Position numbers and translations under genes: made by a program. DNA of 64,000 nt from Viola odorata. Taxonomy: Eukaryota > Streptophyta > Magnoliopsida > Malpighiales > Violaceae. Position 1 is the stretch's first letter; the number at the start of each line of letters is the position of its first letter. Of this stretch, positions 58,575 through 64,000 are shown piece by piece. The DNA lies in the NCBI GenBank assembly GCA_963691705.1, contig OY829543.1, positions 52,866,564 to 52,930,563 of the forward strand, written 5' to 3'. The notes below the pieces were generated by a model. That model saw nothing but the letters and a program-made list of their open reading frames with translations. It did no database searches and was not told the DNA's origin.

Positions 58575-60857
58575 CTAAGGATTAGGCGGCGCGTTGACCC
58601 CTCCTTGCTGAGCAGCCTTCCACTGGTAGAAACCACTATCAGTAACGGATGAGGCTCTCTTGTCAAAATACGCAGAGAGATCGTCAATGCGGAGCCCCTC
58701 AACCCCATAGTGATGCATCACAGCTTCCGACATGATTCCCCCGCCCTGCTCTAAGTACCAACGATTCTTCTCAGCGTTAAGGGAGAAATCGGCAGACAGC
58801 TCAGCGTTTCTCTGCCTCTCCAGACGCAGATTATTTTCCTCCTGAGAAAGACGTATGGCCAGATCGGTGCTTTTTCGCTTCTCCTCTTCCAGAGCCAACT
58901 TAGCGGTCTCCAGCTCTTGCTTAACAGCGGTAGCCTCTCCCTGGGCAGCTTCCATACCGTCGTTGGCAGCATTGAGGGCATTTTCGAGACGCTGTCGCTC
59001 GTCCAGTAGCCTGTTTATCTCTCCTTGTCCGTTAGCTACAATTTTGGCATTCTCCTCATCCATATAGTGAAGATGGCAAAGCATAGAAAGCGCCTGAGAG
59101 CGAAGGAAATTTATGCACCCCTGCTCGCCCCGAGCCACAAAGGCATCCCTCTCTCTCGGAAGGGACAAAATCTCTACCACCAGGTAAGCGGTAGAGGAAA
59201 GCACGATATCATTATCAGCATCGGCTGGAAATTGCAGAATATTGTCCCTAAAGGAGCACAAGCTGATGTGGTGAGTTGGCAAGAGAGGAGGCTCGTACTG
59301 AGAGATACCAGCCATTAAGGCAGGGGCGGGGCCACCCCTCGCGATGGTTGGATGAGGCATCAGAACAAAGAACAACGCAGCAGGAGAAGCTGACCGACTG
59401 GTGGAACCTTCCACGTTAGGCATTAAGACCTCATTTCCTCCAGGCACCTCAAGATTAAGGGCATCGGAATCATAGCCCGTTGGGGTGTGAGCAGAATGAA
59501 TTGGAGAACCAGGAGGCACATGGGGCTGACCGCCAAAATCAACATGTTCAGATTGACCAGCAGATGCACCCTCGCCCCCAAGAACACTCGAAGTACGGTT
59601 AGCGGCAGAGGAAGAAGGGCTATTCTGAAGCTCATGGCGAGCCTTCTTCTGACGCTCACGAAGGACATCTGCGATAGCCATATCTCCCTGGGAGGTGGAG
59701 GGGGCAGAAGCGGCAACGACTTCCTAAAATAACACAGAACGTGGTAAGGAAATCGTGTAAAAAGAAAAACAAAGTTTTAAAAAGAAGAAAAATACACAAC
59801 CGAGTGGTCGAGGATACAAGAGGAATTCCAACAGGAGTCGGATCAACCGTAGCCTCTGAAGAAACAACAGTTTGGGACGAAACGGGTTGGGCAGCGCGTG
59901 CTTTCCTAGGCCTTTTCTTTCTTACAACCCGAGTGCCCGTAACGTTAGCGGTAGCAGTGGCCTCCCCTTCCTCGGCGTTAGCAGCAGCCCTAGCTTCCGC
60001 GGCAGCCTTCTTTTTCGCCTCCTGTTTCCTTCTCCTCCGGAAATACTCGGGCTCCCAACCAGGCGGAGGCACTGCACAGTTACAAAACGTTAGCGTTAGT
60101 ACTTCTTGACAACGCAAAGGAAAAAGGTCAAACGCTCACCCTTCTTGCACCGTTCCACGGGCAACTCGTTGGCCACTTTTCGGGCATCAACACTAAAATT
60201 AAATTGAAGCAGCGTCTTCAACCAGTCATCCTCCGGGTCGGAAAGGGGTTTCTGATGACCCCAAGCCCCATCTTTAATTGTTTCATTGAAGCCAGTCCTC
60301 CACAACGGCTCAGGCAGATCAACAATAAAAAATTCCTCTTTCCAGTGAGGAATAGAAGACTCAATGCCCATAAGCTTCCAGGTAAAGGGCTTCAAAGAGC
60401 CGTCTTCGTAGCGAGGCGATATCGATATCACCCCTTTACGGGAATACAACTGGAAAATGTCATGAAGCAACGCTAAAGTGGGAGATTCTATTCCCTTGAA
60501 ACGGCACAATGCGGCAAAAGCACTAACAACGCAAATTGCGTTAGGACTCAACTGAGCCGGAGCCAAATCAGAATCAGCCAACAACAATTTTACGAGCGGG
60601 TCAAGAGGGAGACGAAACCCATGATCGAAGATCTTAGCATACAACATTCTACTATTTCCAGGCAAAATGCTGTTCAGTCGAAGCGACTCAGAAGCAGGAT
60701 GCACGGGGTATTCCTTGGGAAATCGTGCAGTAAACCCAACAAGTCTACGGTTAATTAAGGGTAGAGTGTACAGGGAAGTGGGAGTAGTATCAATTACTTC
60801 TTCCCCGGAGGACCTTTGAGGGTCTCCCTCTTCAGAGGATTTCTTAGTTCTAGCCAT
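58575..60857 (-). CDS. Antisense gene A of Tat element (putative 'gypsy-type transposon' domain, Transposase_28-like)
   Basis: It reads opposite to gag-pol. Exon 1 is 60857-60140 (starts MARTKKS, 239 codons plus one base, GTGAGC donor). It carries the plant 'putative gypsy type transposon' region (MLYAKIFDHGFRLPL, LAPAQLSPN, VISISPRYEDG, FFIVDLPEPLWRTGFN). A likely exon 2 starts at 60071 (PPPGWEPEYF, then a basic Lys/Arg/Ala-rich stretch) and ends near 59801. The last segment, 59681-58575 or slightly longer, is Ser/Pro-rich then a long coiled coil (about 59120-58750). The junction between the last two exons does not keep phase with the obvious sites, so there is either another splice site or a frameshift. 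The biochemical function is unknown. Confidence 0.7.
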
Positions 60858-60961
60858 GGTTAACAAGGAAAAAGTAAAGAGAAAAGAAAAAGGACGTGTA
60901 CCTGGTACCTTCGTGAAGAGAACACGAGGAGTCTCGAGCCAGAAAGAGAGAGCGGCGCAAA

Positions 60962-60970
60962 GTATTTATC
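60962..60970 (-). promoter_or_regulatory. TATA-like box upstream of antisense gene A
   Basis: The minus-strand GATAAATAC lies about 105 bp upstream of the ATG at 60857, followed by a CT-rich leader. Confidence 0.4.
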
Positions 60971-61070
60971 CAAAGACGTAATGGCGTATAAGGGAAAAGA
61001 TGGAAAAAGAAAAAGGGGTAGAAGAAACAATAGATATAACCCTGAAAGGACACGACCAGTCAGCAGCAGA

Positions 61071-61076
61071 CACGTG
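61071..61076. promoter_or_regulatory. G-box upstream of antisense gene A
   Basis: CACGTG in GACACGTGGCG lies about 215 bp upstream of the ATG. A second CACGTG occurs at 61201-61206. Confidence 0.4.
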
Positions 61077-61487
61077 GCGAAGTAGCGCGTCATAAAGTAA
61101 GGCACGCGCCAGAAGGTGCAAATTTGAAATAAGGACGAAACGCTTCTGCATTCGCACCTCCCTAGGAGACGCCTGCTCCAAACGCCTCTCTGTGGGAGGA
61201 CACGTGTCTTCTTTCATCATTACCCTTCAAGTCGCATTAAATGAGGGACTAGGGGATTGATTAAAAAACATAAAAAGCAGCGCTGGCCTTGCCAAACGGT
61301 GCGATGGTACAAAGAAGATAAGAAAGGAATAACGGTAACATCACGATGAATCATACAATACGACAAAGGTTACAAGGTGTCAGCATTATTACAAGAAAAA
61401 TAATGTTCGAATGGTTTTCAAGAAAAAACAAAAGAAAAGAGGCGACAACAAGAAAAACAAGGAAAGGCCCAGGCACCATCGCTAGCG

Positions 61488-63616
61488 TTAGGTTCCCTCC
61501 CCCGAGGGACCAGAAGAACCGTTGTCACCTTTGCTAATCTCACCCATCACGATAGATATGTAATCAGCTACCTGGGCCGGATCTGAAGGGTTACCTTTGA
61601 AACGGGCTGCAAATCCAGAAACGAAGGCCTCCAGAACCCTCTTCCTCCATAACTCTTCCTTTAATGACGCCCTAGCAGACTCCTCATCTCGAGCAAGTAT
61701 CTCTTCGCGGAGAAAGAAATTTTTCTTCTTTTCTAGCGCCAGTTCTGCCTCCAGAACCTCTATCTTAGCTTTCCCGATAGACTTTTCTTTATTCAATTCT
61801 ATTTGGGACGATTCACAGAGACACGTCAGCAACCTAGAGTGCTCCACCGCCTTTTCAAGCCGCACCTTTGCAACACATAATGCGCTGGAAAAATTATGTG
61901 ACTCGCGATCGTGAATTTCGAATTGATAATTCAAATGGCGGAAGAAGTCCAGAGAATCATTCAGAACACGGCGAAAGCGTACCGAGGGAGGGAGTTGAAG
62001 AAATTCCTCTTTCTCCTTTTTGGAGCTCAGCATCTCTCCTATCAAGGGTGCAGTAAACTCATCTCGAGAAAAAGGTTAGGGAACCCCGACAGCGCGAAGG
62101 GCATCAAAGCAAAACCCTGCAAGATTCATACGGTAGGCCGGGACCCCGTTAGGACCGCCATAGGCAAGATTGATCGATGAAGGTGGAGAAGAGCCTTGGG
62201 AAAAAGTACTCTTGATAGGAGTAAAAAACAGCTGTGGAGTAACCCTAGGCGGTAGCTCAGTAGTCGAATTCGCAACAGGATGCGTGACCACTACGTCAGG
62301 AATACAATGAGAAATCGGAGAATCGGGAGCGTCAGATATGGGAGGAGGACATTCCATCGGTAGGGCCTCTCCCTCAGAAGAACAAGTTTTTTCCAACGCC
62401 TCAGCGGCTTCCGTTGGCCGAGAGGCGCCTGCCTCAGACGAAACAGCAGGCATAGAAACAGTTGCCACATCCGCAGGAGATGTCCCGGTAGCTTGTTCGC
62501 TAGTGGCCACTCCAAGTTTTTTCCGACGCTGGGAAGCAGCAAGGGAAGAAGCGTGGCAAAGGTCTGACTTAGCATCCGCATCCTCATCATCGCTAGTAAT
62601 TACCGTCGTTGCGACTGGGCTGGAGTCCGTCCTCTTGCGACGCCCCGGTAGCCAATTTTCCACAAAGCGAGAAGCTCGCGCAGAGCTAACGGGCCTTCGC
62701 CCTCCCCGGGCAACCGTCTTAGTTCTCTTCCTCGGAGGAGGAATGTTACCCCGACTAGAGCCCTCGGCCGGAGGCGAGGCCGGTAAAGTTTGAAGCGGCG
62801 TTACGATCAGAGGAGTACCAGTGTCACTTGGGGATCAACCGTTAGCTTCTTATAGCAAACAAAGCATGCGATGACCAAAGCAAAGAAAGTGTGGAAAGAA
62901 ATAGGCTCACCCATAACGCACTCTTCCAGAGGTTTGAACAGAGCAAAGGCGCGAATGCGGTAATGAGTATTCTCGTCTAACAAAGCGTTAGCCTGGTCCA
63001 ACTCAGTTCTGGACAATATCGCGGGATTCGTCCAAACGGGGCCTATCAGTTCCTGATTGAAATTAACACGCCATAAACGGGACGATAGCTCCAGAATAAA
63101 GAAACTGCTTATCCAATCAGCTACACCCTTCTTGAAGCCGTGGAAACGTTGCCAAAACGACTGCACGAGCGCATCATCCCACCGGGGAGTAATCTCGATT
63201 AAACAATTGTGGCAAATCATGCTAAAGAATTTGCGAAACAAATTGATAGATGGGGTAAAAATGTTCTTCAACTCGCAAGCGCGAAGAAAAGCATAAACCG
63301 CACACCAGGAGGAAGGAGTTATCTGGGCAGGATTAAGGCTATACTCTCGCAGCAGAGTTAGTATAGACTCATGAACGGGAAAACGGAAACCATAAAGGAA
63401 CATCTTAAAGTAAAGAAGCCTACTGTGGCCCCACGTTGGATTATGAAGCGGCATATCACTTCCAGGGATAGAAGGCTCATGCCCAGGAGGAAAGGTAATA
63501 CCATGTACCTCCAATTCGGCTTTCAGAACCACGTCGTATGTAAAAATGCTCGGTGATTGGGCGACCTCTGGATCCATGGGCCTAGGGATAATCTGGCGAG
63601 GTCTATTCCTAGCCAT
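61488..63616 (-). CDS. Antisense gene B of Tat element, paralogue of gene A
   Basis: Exon 1 is 63616-62911 (starts MARNRPRQ, 235 codons plus one base, GTGAGC donor), the same phase and donor as gene A. Shared positions include SR.LY.K.F..GFR.P, PAQ..P, I.PR..D, FFI..L...LWR..FN and E.C..G at the exon end. Downstream on the same strand, 62663-62076 is Ser/Ala/Pro-rich with a basic GRRKR patch. After an in-frame TAA at 62078-62076 the same frame continues through a charged coiled coil (62045-61488) to TGA/TAG. The stop may be a mutation or be spliced out. Identity to gene A in exon 1 looks roughly 30 percent by eye. Function is unknown. Confidence 0.65.
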
Positions 63617-63874
63617 AACAAACCAACAGAAAAGGAAATCGGAGAAGGGTCGAATTGGTACCTTAAAAGAGAAGAATCGCAGAGAAATAAGCGGACAGTG
63701 GCGAGCGGCCGGAAAGGTATTCGGAGAAGAAGACGAAGGAAGACAAAAAGGAAAAAAATCGAAGTGAGGGCAAAAGTTTTGAAAAAACAGAGAATGACCC
63801 TTCTTAAAGGATAAAAATGCCACCGCATTAATTGAGGCACCAATCGGGCGAAGACGCGTGTAAAAGAAGTTGGC

Positions 63875-63880
63875 CACGTG
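63875..63880. promoter_or_regulatory. G-box upstream of antisense gene B
   Basis: CACGTG in GGCCACGTGGAAG lies about 260 bp upstream of the ATG at 63616, paralleling gene A. Confidence 0.4.
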
Positions 63881-63889
63881 GAAGCGCAT

Positions 63890-64000
63890 TAAAGAAATTT
63901 GAAAAAAGAAATTTATTCGGCGTAACTCCCCAAAAGGGCGACAGTGTTGACTCAGTCAGAGTAACCGCGAAGCGATTGCCTCAGTCAGGCCAACCGCTAA
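63890..64000. other. Tat element sequence 5' of antisense gene B
   Basis: Noncoding. AAAAGGGCGACAG near 63941-63953 might be near the polypurine tract, but the bases that follow do not match the 5' LTR, so the 3' LTR is not reached. Confidence 0.35.

Larger units (their letters stand above)
50869..64000 (+). mobile_element. Ty3/gypsy LTR retrotransposon, Tat type, 3' end outside window
   Basis: The order is 5' LTR, primer-binding site, gag, protease, reverse transcriptase, RNase H, a second RNase H of archaeal type, integrase without a chromodomain, tandem repeats and antisense genes. The dual RNase H, large size (over 13 kb) and extra antisense genes between pol and the 3' LTR are features of the Tat group. 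GC content rises sharply relative to the flanks. No sequence resembling the 5' LTR is present before the window end. The copy is defective through stops, a frameshift and a changed integrase catalytic residue. Confidence 0.9.

Noticed and set aside
63890..64000. 3' LTR of the Tat element
   Set aside because: The terminal 110 bases do not match the 5' LTR; TGTTGACTCAGTC is not the LTR start TGATAACAATTC.

Overview
The window is nuclear DNA of a flowering plant, most likely a eudicot. The evidence is GT-AG introns throughout, AT-rich intergenic DNA, plant-specific families (DUF3774 wound-induced proteins, an R2R3-MYB, THF1 with a transit peptide) and several plant transposon types. DGK5 and THF1 lie side by side and tail to tail; from memory their Arabidopsis orthologues At2g20900 and At2g20890 are also neighbours. 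I cannot name the species.

Layout. 1-6750: a decayed L1-type LINE on the minus strand with a 14-bp target duplication. 7.1-14.5 kb: two intact DUF3774 genes, with a third cut to its first 32 codons between them. That remnant is fused to the broken end of a hAT transposon whose transposase has one frameshift. 14.8-16.0 kb: a 903-bp Mutator-type element touching a Stowaway MITE. 17.1-22.4 kb: DGK5 (12 coding exons, plus). 23.1-26.0 kb: THF1 (5 exons, minus). 26-32 kb: a gene-poor AT-rich stretch. 32.5-34.0 kb: a subgroup-11 R2R3-MYB with an ABRE and a TATA box. 36.1-37.5 kb: SRP14. 37.9-38.7 kb: a small hAT element holding a Stowaway MITE and a tRNA-Leu relic. 39.8-40.4 and 50.1-50.8 kb: two copies of one Mutator-like MITE family with repeat-built arms. 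42.7-48.5 kb: LCB1, the non-catalytic subunit of serine palmitoyltransferase (11 exons, minus). 50.9 kb to the window end: a Ty3/gypsy element of the Tat type, with a 5' LTR, a broken gag-pol carrying a second RNase H, two tandem-repeat blocks, a 55-codon zinc-ribbon-like ORF and two related antisense genes. Its 3' LTR lies outside the window.

The host genes do unrelated housekeeping or stress jobs: lipid signalling, thylakoid biogenesis, secretory targeting, sphingolipid synthesis and ABA/cuticle-type transcription. They do not form a pathway cluster. Coding exons of the five multi-exon host genes were assembled by hand; reading phase closes at every junction, giving 496, 309, 334, 116 and 486 residues. 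The least explained region is 57.4-64 kb: an LTR retrotransposon carrying two diverged antisense genes of the same architecture, each with G-boxes upstream.
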